A stretch of DNA of 64,000 nucleotides from the NCBI RefSeq assembly GCF_001418335.1, contig NZ_LIPP01000149.1:1-64000 (forward strand). The letters run 5' to 3'. How positions within the stretch are numbered: position 1 is the stretch's first letter; every line of letters starts with the position of its first letter. Under the pieces are notes generated by a model that was not told where the DNA came from, searched no databases, and saw nothing but the letters and a program-made list of their open reading frames with translations. Below are positions 7,337 to 16,806 of the stretch, one piece after another. A program made the position numbers and the translations under genes. The DNA comes from Streptomyces aurantiacus. Lineage in GTDB: Bacteria > Actinomycetota > Actinomycetes > Streptomycetales > Streptomycetaceae.

Positions 7337-8544
7337 GGTGGGGTACGGGGATGAGTGTCGGCACGGACGGCGTGAAGAGCGCACTGCGGGCACACGACGT
7401 GCGGGGCGCTCCCGCGTCCGGGCACACCGATCGCGGCATCGATCCTGGCGTCGATCCCGGTATCGATCCCGACGGACAGCGTGCCGGACTCGGCATCGAC
7501 CCCGACCAACTGCCCGACGGACTCGTGATCGCCGACGAGCGCGGCCGGGTGATCTGCTTCAACGCCGCCGCGGCCCGGATCACCGCCACCCCCGCCACCG
7601 AAGCCCTCGGCCGCCACCTGGAGCGGGCCCTGCCGCTGGAGGACCTCGAAGGCCGCCGCTGGTGGCAGCTGACCGACCCGTACGGCGGTCTCGTGATCCG
7701 CGTCGGGCAGCCCGAGCGCAACCTGCTGCTGCCGGGCGGCCGGGAGGTCCTGGTCACCGCGCGGTACGTACGCGTGCGGCCCCTCGGCCCGGTCCGCCGG
7801 GTCGTCGTCTCGCTCCGCGACACCGAGGGCCGCCGCCGCACCGAGCGCAGCCACGCCGAGCTGATCGCCACGGTCGCCCACGAACTGCGCTCGCCGCTCA
7901 CCTCCGTCAAGGGCTTCACGGCCACCCTGCTCGCCAAGTGGGAGCGGTTCACCGACGACCAGAAGAAACTGATGCTGGAGACGGTCGACGCGGACGCCAA
8001 CCGGGTCACGCGGCTGATCGCCGAGCTCCTCGACATCTCCCGCATCGACTCCGGCCGCCTCGAAGTACGCCGTCAGCCCGTCGACATCGGCGCCGCCGTC
8101 GGCCGCCACATCCAGGCGTACGTGGCCTCGGGCCAGTCGGCCGACCGCTTCCTGCTGCGCATCGGCCAGCCGCTGCCCGACCTGTGGGCCGACCCCGACA
8201 AGGTGGACCAGGTACTCAGCAACCTGCTGGAAAATGCGGTGCGGCACGGCGAGGGAACCGTCACCATCGACGTAGAGCCCGCGCCGTCGCCCCGCGAGGG
8301 GGAGGACGTCTGCACATCGGTCACGGTGAGCGACGAGGGCCCCGGCATCCCGGAGGAGTCCATGAACCGCGTCTTCACCCGCTTCTGGCGGGGCAGCAAG
8401 CGCGGCGGCACCGGCCTCGGGCTGTACATCGTCAAGGGCATCGTCGAGGCCCACGGCGGCACCATCACGGTCGGCCGCGCCGCCGAGGGCGGCGCGCAGT
8501 TCCGATTTACGTTGCCCGTGGGCACCCCGGCGTATCTGCTGTAA
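7324..8544 (+). CDS. PAS domain sensor histidine kinase
   Basis: Soluble histidine kinase (406 aa from ATG 7324; ATG 7351 is an alternative start). The N-terminus carries a short Asp/Ile/Pro repeat (GIDPGVDPGIDPD, residues 38-50). A PAS sensor domain follows (about 60-165, LPDGLVIADERGRVICFNAAA). Then come the HisKA dimerisation domain with phospho-accepting His in ATVAHELRSPLTSV (H186), the N box in LLENAVRHGEG, and G boxes DEGPGIPEE and GTGLGLYIVKG. No transmembrane segment is visible, so the signal is probably cytoplasmic. No response regulator lies beside it, so it is an orphan kinase. Confidence 0.9.
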   Translation: MPDERWGTGMSVGTDGVKSALRAHDVRGAPASGHTDRGIDPGVDPGIDPDGQRAGLGIDPDQLPDGLVIADERGRVICFNAAAARITATPATEALGRHLERALPLEDLEGRRWWQLTDPYGGLVIRVGQPERNLLLPGGREVLVTARYVRVRPLGPVRRVVVSLRDTEGRRRTERSHAELIATVAHELRSPLTSVKGFTATLLAKWERFTDDQKKLMLETVDADANRVTRLIAELLDISRIDSGRLEVRRQPVDIGAAVGRHIQAYVASGQSADRFLLRIGQPLPDLWADPDKVDQVLSNLLENAVRHGEGTVTIDVEPAPSPREGEDVCTSVTVSDEGPGIPEESMNRVFTRFWRGSKRGGTGLGLYIVKGIVEAHGGTITVGRAAEGGAQFRFTLPVGTPAYLL

Positions 8545-8719
8545 CGCCGAAGCGGCCCCCACGGGCATGAGCACAGCCTCCTGGACCGGGCGGTCCGGGA
8601 GGGACTCCCACCCCCGTTAGACTCGGTCTTTGGCACCTTTGCGTCCCCTTCTCAGGGACAGGGCGTCCCGCGAGTCGCGACGGGGACCGTCGGCCAACCA
8701 ATCGGAAGCACGGGAAGAG
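8545..8719 (+). promoter_or_regulatory. pheST promoter and leader
   Basis: The gap before pheS holds a -10-like TAGACT at 8618-8623. The roughly 90-nt leader contains several alternative G/C pairings, including GTCCC/GGGAC around 8643-8658 and a later GGGGAC near 8684-8690. Competing stems suggest possible attenuation. I see neither a T-box specifier or T-box consensus nor a phenylalanine-rich leader peptide. Confidence 0.4.
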
Positions 8720-9856
8720 ATGTCGGCACCGAACAAGTCGTACGACCCTGTTGAGGTCGAGGCACTGAAACCGGAAGAGATCGAGCGCATGCGGGACGAG
8801 GCGCTCGCCGCCTTCGCCGCCGCCGGTGACCTCGACACGCTCCAGGAGGCCAAGGTCGCCCACACCGGGGGCGCCTCGCCGCTGGCCCTCGCCAACCGCG
8901 AGATCGGCGCACTGCCGCCGCACGCCAAGGCCGCCGCAGGCAAGCTCGTCGGCCAGGCACGCGGCGCCGTGAACAAGGCCCTCGCCACCCGCCAGACCGA
9001 GCTGGAGGCCGAGCGGGACGCCCGTGTGCTGGTCGAGGAGGCCGTGGACGTCACGCTGCCCCACGACCGCGTACCGGCCGGCGCCCGGCACCCGCTGACC
9101 ACCATGATGGAGCGGGTCGCGGACGTCTTCGTGTCCATGGGATACGAGGTCGCCGAGGGCCCCGAGGTCGAGGCGGAGTGGTTCAACTTCGACGCCCTGA
9201 ACTTCGGCCCGGACCACCCGGCCCGGCAGATGCAGGACACCTTCTTCGTCCAGGGTGCCGACGGCACCAAGGACTCGGACGGCGGCGAGTCCGGTGTCGT
9301 GCTGCGCACGCACACCTCGCCCGTGCAGGCCCGCGCGCTCCTCGACCGGAAGGCGCCCGTCTACATCGTGTGCCCCGGCCGCGTGTACCGCACGGACGAG
9401 CTGGACGCCACGCACACCCCGGTCTTCCACCAGATCGAACTGCTCGCCGTCGACGAGGGCCTGACCATGGCCGACCTCAAGGGCACCCTGGACCACATGG
9501 TCCAGTCGCTCTTCGGCGCCGACATGAAGACCCGGCTGCGCCCGAACTTCTTCCCCTTCACCGAGCCGTCCGCCGAGATGGACATGCTCTGCTACGTCTG
9601 CCGGGGCGACTCCGTCGGCAACCCCGACCGCCCCTGCCGCACCTGTTCGAGCGAGGGCTGGATCGAGCTCGGCGGCTGCGGCATGGTCAACCCGCGGGTG
9701 CTCACCGCCTGCGGTGTGGACCCCGAGAAGTACAGCGGATTCGCCTTCGGGTTCGGCATCGAGCGGATGCTGATGTTCCGCCACAACGTCGAAGACATGC
9801 GAGACATGGTCGAGGGTGACGTCCGGTTCACCCGGCCGTTCGGGATGGAGATCTGA
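8720..9856 (+). CDS. pheS: phenylalanine-tRNA ligase alpha subunit
   Basis: Catalytic subunit of the alpha2-beta2 phenylalanyl-tRNA synthetase (378 aa). An N-terminal coiled-coil arm (about residues 10-90) precedes the class II core. Motif 1 is near the segment beginning [10 protein letters not shown], motif 2 is in [20 protein letters not shown], and motif 3 is in [16 protein letters not shown]. The ATG at 8720 ([16 protein letters not shown]) is preceded by GGGAAGAG; an upstream in-frame extension to 8630 overlaps the leader and is not needed. The stop overlaps the pheT ATG by one base. Confidence 0.96.
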   Translation: MSAPNKSYDPVEVEALKPEEIERMRDEALAAFAAAGDLDTLQEAKVAHTGGASPLALANREIGALPPHAKAAAGKLVGQARGAVNKALATRQTELEAERDARVLVEEAVDVTLPHDRVPAGARHPLTTMMERVADVFVSMGYEVAEGPEVEAEWFNFDALNFGPDHPARQMQDTFFVQGADGTKDSDGGESGVVLRTHTSPVQARALLDRKAPVYIVCPGRVYRTDELDATHTPVFHQIELLAVDEGLTMADLKGTLDHMVQSLFGADMKTRLRPNFFPFTEPSAEMDMLCYVCRGDSVGNPDRPCRTCSSEGWIELGGCGMVNPRVLTACGVDPEKYSGFAFGFGIERMLMFRHNVEDMRDMVEGDVRFTRPFGMEI

Positions 9857-12357
9857 TGCGGGTCCCGCTTTCCTGGCTGCGGGAGTACGTCGACCTCCCC
9901 GCCACCGAGACCGGCCGTGACGTGCAGGCCAAGCTCGTGTCCGCGGGCCTTGAGGTCGAGCGGGTCGAGCAGCTCGGCGCCGGCCTCAAGGGGCCGCTCG
10001 TCGTCGGCCGGGTGCTGACCATCGAGGAGCTGGAGGGCTTCAAGAAGCCCATCCGCTTCTGCACCGTCGACGTCGGCACCGCCAACGGCACCGGCGAACC
10101 GCAGGAGATCGTCTGCGGCGCCCGCAACTTCGCCGTCGGCGACAAGGTCGTCGTGGTCCTGCCCGGCGCCGTGCTGCCCGGCGACTTCGCGATCGCCGCG
10201 CGCAAGACGTACGGCCATACCTCGCAGGGCATGATCTGCTCCGCCGACGAGCTGGGCATGGGGGACGACGGCAGCTCAGGCATCATCGTCCTGCCGCCCG
10301 AGTACGAGGTCGGCACGGACGCCGTCGAGCTGCTCGAACTCGTCGACGAGGTCCTCGACATCGCGGTCACACCCGACCGCGGCTACGCCCTGTCGATGCG
10401 CGGCGTCGCCCGCGAGACCGCCACCGCCTACGGCCTCGACCTGCGCGACCCGGCGCTGCTCGACGTGCCGGGCCCGAACGCGTTCGGGCACCCGGTGCGC
10501 GTCGCCGACCCGCTGGGCTGCGACCGCTTCACCGCGCGCACCGTCACCGGTCTGTCGCCCGAGGCACGCTCCCCGATCTGGCTGCGGCGCCGCCTCCAGA
10601 AGGCCGGCATGCGCCCCATCTCGCTGGCCGTCGACATCACCAACTACGTGATGCTGGAGCTCGGCCAGCCCCTGCACGCGTACGACCGCTCCCGTGTCCG
10701 GGGTGCGATCGGCGTGCGCCGGGCCGAGCAGGGCGAGAAGCTCACCACCCTCGACGGCGCCAAGCGCACGCTGGACGCCGAGGACCTGGTGATCACCGAC
10801 GACCGCGGGCCGATCGGCCTCGCGGGTGTCATGGGCGGCGCCGACACCGAGATCGACGACACCGAGGACACCACCACCGAGGTCGTCGTCGAGGCCGCGC
10901 ACTTCGACCCGGTCTCCATCGCGCGCACGGCCCGCCGGCACAAGCTGGCCTCCGAGGCGTCCAGGCGCTTCGAGCGGGGCACCGACCCCGAGGCCGCGTC
11001 CGCCGCCGCCCAGCGCACGGTCGACCTGCTGGTCCTCCTCGCGGGCGGCACCGCCGACGCGGGCGTCACCGAGGTCATCACGCCGTCCGCGCCGCACACC
11101 ATCACCATCCCGGCGGACCACCCGGACAGGGTCGCGGGCGTCGACTACGGCCGCGAGACCGTCGTACGCCGCCTCCAGCAGGTCGGCTGCGACGTCTACG
11201 GCCAGGATGAGCTGATCGTCACGGTTCCGTCCTGGCGGCCCGACCTCAGAGACCCGAACGACCTCGCCGAAGAGGTCATCCGGCTCGAAGGCTACGAGAA
11301 CCTGCCCTCGACGCTGCCCAAGCCCCCCGCGGGCCTGGGCCTCACCGACCGGCAGCGGCTGCACCGCCGGGTCGGCCGCGCGCTGGCCGGCGCCGGGTAC
11401 GTGGAGGCGCTCACCTACCCGTTCATCGGGACCGAGGTGCTCGACCAGCTCGGTCTGGAGGCGGAGGACCCCCGCCGCACCCTGGTGAAGCTGGTCAACC
11501 CGCTCTCCGACGAAGAGCCCGCGATGCGTACGACGCTGCTGCCGGGGCTCCTCGGCGCGCTGCGGCGCAACGACGGCCGGGGCTCGCACGACCTGGCGCT
11601 CTTCGAGACCGGCCTGGTCTTCCGGCCGACCGGCGAGGAGCACAGGGCCGAGCGGCTGCCCGTCGACCGGCGGCCCACCGACGAGGAGATCGCCGGGATC
11701 GACGCCGCGCTGCCGCGGCAGCCGCGCCGGGCCGCCGTCGTCCTCGCGGGCGCCCGCGAGCAGGCCGGCTGGTGGGGCAAGGGACGCCCGGCCACCTGGG
11801 CGGACGCCGTCGAGGCCGCTCGGAGCGTCGCCCGTGAGGCCGGTGTCGAACTGACCGTGCGCGCCGACCGGCACGCACCCTGGCACCCGGGCCGCTGCGC
11901 CGCGCTGTACGTCACGGTGCGCGGCGAGGAGACGCTCGCCGGCCACGCCGGTGAGCTGCACCCGCGGGTCATCAAGGCCCTGCACCTGCCGGAGCGCAGC
12001 TGCGCCATGGAGATCGAGCTCGACCTCCTGGAACAGGCGGGCGACGGCGCGCTCGTCGCTCCGCGCATCTCCACGTTCCCGGTCGCGACACAGGACGTCG
12101 CGCTGGTCGTCGCCCGGGACGTCCCGGCCGCCGACGTCGAGGCCGCGCTGCGCGAGGGCGCGGGAGAACTCCTCGAATCCGTCCGGCTGTTCGACGTGTA
12201 CGAGGGCGAGCAGCTCGGCGAGGGGCGGAAGTCCCTGGCGTACGCGCTGCGCTTCCGCGCGGCCGACCGGACCCTGACCGTGGACGAGGCGTCCGCGGCG
12301 CGGGACACGGCGGTCGCCCTCGCGGGCGAGTGGACGGGGGCGGTTCTGCGGAGTTAG
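9856..12357 (+). CDS. pheT: phenylalanine-tRNA ligase beta subunit
   Basis: Beta subunit (833 aa), full family length. In order it has the N-terminal part ([15 protein letters not shown]), the OB-fold tRNA-binding domain (about 40-155), the B3/B4 editing domain that hydrolyses mischarged Tyr-tRNA(Phe) (about 210-390), the B5 domain (about 405-480), the catalytic-like core, and the C-terminal anticodon-binding FDX-ACB domain (about 740-833, ending in [12 protein letters not shown]). Coupled to pheS by a 1-base overlap. A dispersed repeat follows 54 bp after the stop. Confidence 0.96.
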   Translation: MRVPLSWLREYVDLPATETGRDVQAKLVSAGLEVERVEQLGAGLKGPLVVGRVLTIEELEGFKKPIRFCTVDVGTANGTGEPQEIVCGARNFAVGDKVVVVLPGAVLPGDFAIAARKTYGHTSQGMICSADELGMGDDGSSGIIVLPPEYEVGTDAVELLELVDEVLDIAVTPDRGYALSMRGVARETATAYGLDLRDPALLDVPGPNAFGHPVRVADPLGCDRFTARTVTGLSPEARSPIWLRRRLQKAGMRPISLAVDITNYVMLELGQPLHAYDRSRVRGAIGVRRAEQGEKLTTLDGAKRTLDAEDLVITDDRGPIGLAGVMGGADTEIDDTEDTTTEVVVEAAHFDPVSIARTARRHKLASEASRRFERGTDPEAASAAAQRTVDLLVLLAGGTADAGVTEVITPSAPHTITIPADHPDRVAGVDYGRETVVRRLQQVGCDVYGQDELIVTVPSWRPDLRDPNDLAEEVIRLEGYENLPSTLPKPPAGLGLTDRQRLHRRVGRALAGAGYVEALTYPFIGTEVLDQLGLEAEDPRRTLVKLVNPLSDEEPAMRTTLLPGLLGALRRNDGRGSHDLALFETGLVFRPTGEEHRAERLPVDRRPTDEEIAGIDAALPRQPRRAAVVLAGAREQAGWWGKGRPATWADAVEAARSVAREAGVELTVRADRHAPWHPGRCAALYVTVRGEETLAGHAGELHPRVIKALHLPERSCAMEIELDLLEQAGDGALVAPRISTFPVATQDVALVVARDVPAADVEAALREGAGELLESVRLFDVYEGEQLGEGRKSLAYALRFRAADRTLTVDEASAARDTAVALAGEWTGAVLRS

Positions 12358-12410
12358 CTCCACGGAGGAGTTCCGCCGGTTGTGGTGGGGGACTGTGGGT
12401 CATCGGCCGG

Positions 12411-12462
12411 GCGCGGGTGCGTCGTGGCTGGTCGCGCAGTTCCCCGCGCCCCTTTGGGGCGC
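12411..12462 (+). repeat. dispersed SGR-core repeat, copy 1
   Basis: Contains the core GTGGCTGGTCGCGCAGTTCC followed by CCGCGCCCCTTTGGGGCGC, whose end folds as GCGCCCC-TTT-GGGGCGC-like. It lies 54 bp past pheT, oriented forward. The same core recurs at eight more intergenic sites in this window. A second stem, CGGGTCGAT/ATCGACCCG (about 12508-12545), lies further along the same gap. Confidence 0.75.
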
Positions 12463-12594
12463 TGTTTGTGGGCACCTCACTCTTTTGGGTGAGAAGTGTG
12501 GTGATTCGGGTCGATCGGGGCGTGTGGTCGACAGAATCGACCCGGCCGAAGTGGCCGGTGCCTGCGGTGAACAGGGCCTAGGGGGGCCATCGGC

Positions 12595-13827
12595 ATGATC
12601 CGTACCAAGGTTTGGGCGCCCCGTCGGGCCGGATGGCGGAGAACCGTCACTCGGGCACTGGGCCGTTCCCCGGCGCACGGTCTCGGCCGCGCGAGGGCGC
12701 GAGCCCGCCGCCGGCTCGGCCGCACCGAGGTCCGCCGCCTCGGCCGGGACCGACAACGACCGCGCCGCGTACGCGCGTTGGGGGTGCCCACCGCGTGGGG
12801 CGCGGTGGCGGTCACGTACAAACTGGCCTGTCCGCTCGCCCAGCAGAACGGGCTCGGCGCGCGGATCGCCACCTGCGCCGTGTTCCTCGCCGTCGGCACG
12901 GGACTGATGCTGCACGTCAGGCGAGGGTTGCTGCGGGAGCTGCGGCAGATCCGCAGGGTCGCGGGCGCCGCCCAGGGCGTCCTCCTGCGTCCGCTGCCGC
13001 CGCGCATCGACGGGCTGGACATCGCGGCGACCCAGCTCTCCGCCGACCGGGGGGCCAGTGTCGGAGGCGATCTGTACGAGGTGATCGGCACCGAGCACGG
13101 CGTCCGGGTCGTGATGGGCGACGTCCGCGGACATGGCCTGGCCGCCATCGGAACCGTCGCCGCCGTACTCGGCAGCTTCCGCGAAGTCGTCCACGACGAA
13201 CCCGAACTCCCCGGCGTGCTGCGGAAACTGGAGCGCGCGATGGGCCGGCACCTCGCTGAGCGCGCGAAGGCCGAGCACTCCTCGTCCGGGCTCGACACAG
13301 ACAACCCGGTCGCCGAGGAGTTCGTCACCGTACTGCTCCTGGAGATCGGCCGCGACGGCGAGGTGCGCGCCCTGAACTGCGGTCACCCGTGGCCGTATCT
13401 GCTGCGCGCCGACGGGGGACCGGCCGATGCGCACGGGGGACCGGCCGAGGTACGAGGACGGGTGGAGTACCTCGGCTTCGGTGAACCGCTGCCTCCCCTC
13501 GGGCTCTTCCCGCTCCCCGCCGAACTGCCCGTCGTCCACTGCGGGCGTCTGCTGCCCGGGGAGGCGCTGTTCCTGCACACGGACGGTGTCGAGGACGCCC
13601 GCGACAGCGAGGGCCGCTTCTTCCCCCTGGCCACCGCGCTCACCGACGCGATCCGCCCGGGCCCGAGCCCGACGTCACCGAAGGCCGTACTGGCCGCGCT
13701 GCTCAGGCAACTGCTGGCGCACGCGGAGGGCTTCCCGTCCGACGACGTGGCCGTCCTGATGCTGCACAACGACCGAGACGAAGCCCCCAAGCCGCACGAC
13801 GACCGCATGGCCCACCAATTCAAGTAG
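12595..13827 (+). CDS. SpoIIE-type PP2C serine/threonine phosphatase
   Basis: Membrane-associated protein phosphatase (410 aa). A very Arg-rich N-terminus (residues 1-60) precedes one or two hydrophobic segments (about 62-75 and 85-105). The PP2C/SpoIIE domain follows (about 140-405) with metal-binding motifs GGDLYEV, GDVRGHGLAA, LHTDGVEDARD and SDDVAVLML. In Streptomyces such phosphatases typically act on anti-anti-sigma factors. No kinase or anti-sigma partner is adjacent, so the target is unknown. The ATG at 12595 is the first start in frame; the Arg-rich leader could include untranslated sequence if a downstream GTG is used instead. Confidence 0.85.
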   Translation: MIRTKVWAPRRAGWRRTVTRALGRSPAHGLGRARARARRRLGRTEVRRLGRDRQRPRRVRALGVPTAWGAVAVTYKLACPLAQQNGLGARIATCAVFLAVGTGLMLHVRRGLLRELRQIRRVAGAAQGVLLRPLPPRIDGLDIAATQLSADRGASVGGDLYEVIGTEHGVRVVMGDVRGHGLAAIGTVAAVLGSFREVVHDEPELPGVLRKLERAMGRHLAERAKAEHSSSGLDTDNPVAEEFVTVLLLEIGRDGEVRALNCGHPWPYLLRADGGPADAHGGPAEVRGRVEYLGFGEPLPPLGLFPLPAELPVVHCGRLLPGEALFLHTDGVEDARDSEGRFFPLATALTDAIRPGPSPTSPKAVLAALLRQLLAHAEGFPSDDVAVLMLHNDRDEAPKPHDDRMAHQFK

Positions 13828-14185
13828 CCGCCCGTGCCCGGCGCCCCAAAGGGGCGCGGGGAACGGCGCGCCCAGCCCCCACGCACCCGCACCCGGCAAA
13901 CACTCAGCAACCCACCCGGCACAACCCCAGTGGAACGGCACCGTCCGCCCCGCCACGGAGTGTCGGGCAGGCAGCTGGGCGGACGGCGTGGTTCCGGGCC
14001 GCCGTACTGTACGAGGGGGAGCCGGCGGCCCGGCCGGCCCCTTGCGAGGCAGTTCAGTCAACCGGCTCACAACTCTCCGCGACAGCGCGCACACTGCCCG
14101 GATTCGAGCACTCCGTTCACACCCCGTGTGAGGACGGACGCGCTACGTTGAACACCGTCGGCTCCGAGCCACCGGATGGCATTCC
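13828..14185. other. intergenic region with repeat copy 2
   Basis: A 358-bp gap. Its first part (13840-13896) is a reverse copy of the dispersed repeat (GCGCCCCAAAGGGGCGCGGG, then GAACGGCGCGCC). Before the next gene lies the inverted repeat TCACAC-CCC-GTGTGA (14117-14131), a possible operator, and TACGTT (14144-14149), a -10-like box. No gene is supportable here. Confidence 0.6.
13840..13896 (-). repeat. dispersed SGR-core repeat, copy 2
   Basis: Reverse-oriented, diverged copy with GAACGGCGCGCC in place of GAACTGCGCGACC, lying 13 bp past the phosphatase stop. Confidence 0.7.
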
Positions 14186-15526
14186 ATGCAGCCCAACACT
14201 CTGCTCGACGCGATCCTCGACGAGGCCGGGATCTCGCACGCGGGACTCGCCGCCCATGTGAACCAGGCGGGCCGGGCGCGGAGTCTCGCACTGCGTTACG
14301 AACACACCGCCGTGGCGCGGTGGTTGAAGGGCCAGCGGCCGCGCGGCCAGGTGCCCGACCTGATCTGCGAGGTCCTCGCCGCCCGGCTCCAACGGTCCGT
14401 CACGCTCGACGACATCGGCCTCGGTGTGCCCGGTGAACCGTCCGCCCCGCACAGCACGACGCTCTCCGGCTTCGTCGAGCGGGCCACCGCGCTGTGGCGC
14501 TCCGACGAACAGCAGCGCCCCCACATCCTCGGCGCCCCCGCGGTCACCGGCACGCCGGCCGTGATGCCCGTGTGGGAGTGGGAGAACCCGCCGGAGGACG
14601 TGGACGTCTCACGCGGCGGTCGGCATCGCGTGAGCATGTCCGACATCGAGATGCTGCGCGCCGCCCGCGCCCACTACGAGCAGATGTACCGCAAGGCCGG
14701 GGGCGTCGCGACCCGTACCCGCATCGTCGGATTCCTCAACTCCGAGACCGCGCCGCTCCTCAGAGGCAGCTACCCCGACGCCACCGGCCGCCAGCTCCAC
14801 CGCGCCACCGGTGGCCTGGTGGCGATCGCCGGCATCTGCGCGTACGACTCCGACGCGCACGGGCTCGCCCAGCGCTACTTCCATCAGGCGCTCAGACTCG
14901 CGAAGGCCAGCGGGGACAGGGGACTTGGCGCCTATGTCATCGCGCTCCTCGTCAACCAGGCGCTGTTCATGCGCGAGAACCGGCAGGCGGTGGCCTTCGC
15001 CGAGGCAGCGCTGCGCGCCGCGGGGCGGCAGATCACTCCGGCGCTCGCGTCGGACCTCTACGCGATGCAGGCCAAGGCGTACGCACACCTCGGTGACGGC
15101 AGCAGCGCGCTGTCCTGCATCCGGCGTGCCGAGCAGGCCGCCGACCGCATCCGGCGTGGACACGAACCGGACGAGACCGGCTATGTCCAGCCGGGTCTGG
15201 TCAACGTCCAGGTGGCGGAGGCGCTGTTGAGCCTCGGCGACGTGACCGCCGCCCGGGAGCATGCCGCGGCCGCCGTGGACAATCCGGCGCACGACCGGGG
15301 CAGGGTGCACCGGCTCGCCATGCTCACCCAGATCGAGCTGCGCCAGGGGAACGCCGACAAAGCGGTGGTCACCGCGGTCGAAATGGCGGAGCGGGCGCGG
15401 GGAATGGAGTCCCAGCGGATGCGCGACAGACTGAGGGCGGTACGCGAACACCTGGTGGCCAGCGGATGTGCCGGCACCGCGGAAGCAGCCGAGCTCATCG
15501 ACGGAGCACTGCGCGTACCGCTCTAG
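14186..15526 (+). CDS. NsdA-like helix-turn-helix/TPR regulator
   Basis: Cytoplasmic regulator (446 aa) of the Streptomyces NsdA/NsdB type, a family known for negative control of sporulation and antibiotic production. The N-terminus (about residues 1-90) is helix-turn-helix-like (LLDAILDEAGISHAGLAAHVNQAG, then YEHTAVARWLKGQRPRG). The rest is a TPR-like helical repeat array with SPDATGRQLHRATGGLVAIAGIC-type and QRYFHQALRLAKASGDRGLGAYV-type sequence. The start is ATG at 14186, 55 bp after a palindrome that may be its operator. Family membership is firm. Whether it represses development in this strain is inference. Confidence 0.8.
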   Translation: MQPNTLLDAILDEAGISHAGLAAHVNQAGRARSLALRYEHTAVARWLKGQRPRGQVPDLICEVLAARLQRSVTLDDIGLGVPGEPSAPHSTTLSGFVERATALWRSDEQQRPHILGAPAVTGTPAVMPVWEWENPPEDVDVSRGGRHRVSMSDIEMLRAARAHYEQMYRKAGGVATRTRIVGFLNSETAPLLRGSYPDATGRQLHRATGGLVAIAGICAYDSDAHGLAQRYFHQALRLAKASGDRGLGAYVIALLVNQALFMRENRQAVAFAEAALRAAGRQITPALASDLYAMQAKAYAHLGDGSSALSCIRRAEQAADRIRRGHEPDETGYVQPGLVNVQVAEALLSLGDVTAAREHAAAAVDNPAHDRGRVHRLAMLTQIELRQGNADKAVVTAVEMAERARGMESQRMRDRLRAVREHLVASGCAGTAEAAELIDGALRVPL

Positions 15527-15536
15527 AGAACACCTC

Positions 15537-15590
15537 GCGCCCCGTCAGGGGCGCGGAAACTGCGCGACAAGCCCCCACCGGCCCGCGGAC
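15537..15590 (-). repeat. dispersed SGR-core repeat, copy 3
   Basis: Reverse-oriented copy (GCGCCCCGTCAGGGGCGCGG, then AAACTGCGCGACAAGCCCC) starting 11 bp after the NsdA-like stop. Confidence 0.7.
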
Positions 15591-15708
15591 ATCACACGGC
15601 CGTGGCTCCCCCGGCCTCCCGCTGCGCCGGCAGCGGCCCACTGTGCGCCTGCTGTGCGGACCCTCCTGCTGCGATATTGCCATCTACTCAGCGGAAGGTG
15701 GCAGAACC

Positions 15709-16254
15709 GTGCAGTGGACGAAACAGAGCGAACAAATTGTGTACGTAAATCGCTGGTTCAGCGTCAATCTCGCAGATGTCGAGTTGCCGGACGGCCGGCA
15801 TCTCGATCACTTCCTGATCCGGCTGCGGCCCGTCGCCGTGGCCACGGTCGTGAACGAGGCGAACGAGGTGCTCCTGCTGTGGCGACACCGCTTCATCACC
15901 GACAGCTGGGGATGGGAGCTGCCCGCGGGCGTCGTCGAGGACGGCGAGGACATCGCCGTCGCGGCGGCCCGCGAACTGGAGGAGGAGACCGGCTGGCGGC
16001 CGGGACCCCTGCGCCATCTGATGAGCGTCGAGCCCTCGAACGGACTCACCGACGCCCGGCACCACATCTACTGGGCGGACGAAGGCACGTACATCGGACA
16101 CCCTGTGGACGACTTCGAGTCGGACCGCCGGGAATGGGTTTCTCTCAAGCTCGTTCCCGACATGGTCGCCCGCGGTGAGGTTCCGGCCGCCAACATGGCG
16201 GCCGCGCTGCTCCTCCTGCACCATCTGAGGCTCGGGCAGGACGCGTTGCCCTGA
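15709..16254 (+). CDS. NUDIX hydrolase
   Basis: Nucleoside-diphosphate-X hydrolase (181 aa). The Nudix box GX5EX7REUXEEXGU is complete as GVVEDGEDIAVAAARELEEE followed by TGW, giving the Mg-binding glutamates. The following EPSNGLTDARHHIYWAD resembles ADP-ribose pyrophosphatase-type members. I place the start at GTG 15709, eight bases after GGAAGGTGG; the open frame continues upstream through repeat copy 3, which is not coding. Convergent with a small coiled-coil protein. Confidence 0.9.
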   Translation: MQWTKQSEQIVYVNRWFSVNLADVELPDGRHLDHFLIRLRPVAVATVVNEANEVLLLWRHRFITDSWGWELPAGVVEDGEDIAVAAARELEEETGWRPGPLRHLMSVEPSNGLTDARHHIYWADEGTYIGHPVDDFESDRREWVSLKLVPDMVARGEVPAANMAAALLLLHHLRLGQDALP

Positions 16255-16278
16255 TCTCCCCCCACCGCGTCCATGGGC

Positions 16279-16560
16279 TCAGCGGCCCAGAGCCTGCCAG
16301 ACCGCCACGGCCAGTGCCCCCACGGCCGTGACGACCGCGACCGCGCGCAGCGGCCAGCGGGTGTGCTCCAGCGCGATGATCCGCGTACTCAGATCGTCGA
16401 GCTCCTTGGCGGTCTGTTCGGCGCGGTGACTGAGCAGAGTCAGTCCACCCTCGACGCGGGCATGCGCCACATCGAGGCGACGGCGTAACTCTGCGACTTC
16501 TCCATGGACCACGGGATGCTGCGGGTCGGCGGTCACGTGTCCGCTCCTTTCCGTAGTCAT
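16279..16560 (-). CDS. small C-terminally anchored coiled-coil protein
   Basis: Unrecognised 93-residue protein. Residues about 18-65 form a charged heptad-like helix (VAELRRRLDVAHARVEGGLT and EQTAKELDDLSTRIIALEH) and residues 70-90 a transmembrane helix (RAVAVVTAVGALAVAVWQAL), giving a tail-anchored coiled coil facing the cytoplasm. The ATG at 16560 is preceded by GAAAGGGATG. The upstream open frame passes through a dispersed repeat and is not coding. Similar small proteins are common in actinobacteria, with no assigned role. Confidence 0.65.
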   Translation of the reverse strand: MTTERSGHVTADPQHPVVHGEVAELRRRLDVAHARVEGGLTLLSHRAEQTAKELDDLSTRIIALEHTRWPLRAVAVVTAVGALAVAVWQALGR

Positions 16561-16698
16561 CACATCCCTTTCATGTGCACGGAAAGTCAACTCGCCTGGT
16601 GGACGTGTGGGGAGCGTGTGCGACGGGCATATGCGAGCCCAGCGCGCACACGGTGTGTGAATAAAGCGGACCCGGCCCTCCGAAGAGAGCCGGGCCCG

Positions 16699-16755
16699 CG
16701 CCCCGGAAGGGGCGCGGGGAACGGCGCGCCAAGCCACAACGAACCCGCACCCGAC
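16699..16755 (-). repeat. dispersed SGR-core repeat, copy 4
   Basis: Copy with GCGCCCCGGAAGGGGCGCGG, then GGAACGGCGCGCCAAGCCAC and AACGAACCCGCACCCGACG, lying downstream of the 3-hydroxybutyryl-CoA dehydrogenase gene. It shares the GAACGGCGCG variant with copy 2. Confidence 0.7.
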
Positions 16756-16806
16756 GAACAACCGGACATCACCCCGGCCGCGATCACCGGGCACTCACCG
16801 GACCAC

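Noticed and set aside
8545-8719. T-box or phenylalanine leader peptide before pheS
   Set aside because: No T-box consensus, no specifier loop and no Phe-rich short frame found.
10276-12363. 695-codon frame antisense to pheT
   Set aside because: Same high-GC shadow effect; pheT is unambiguous.
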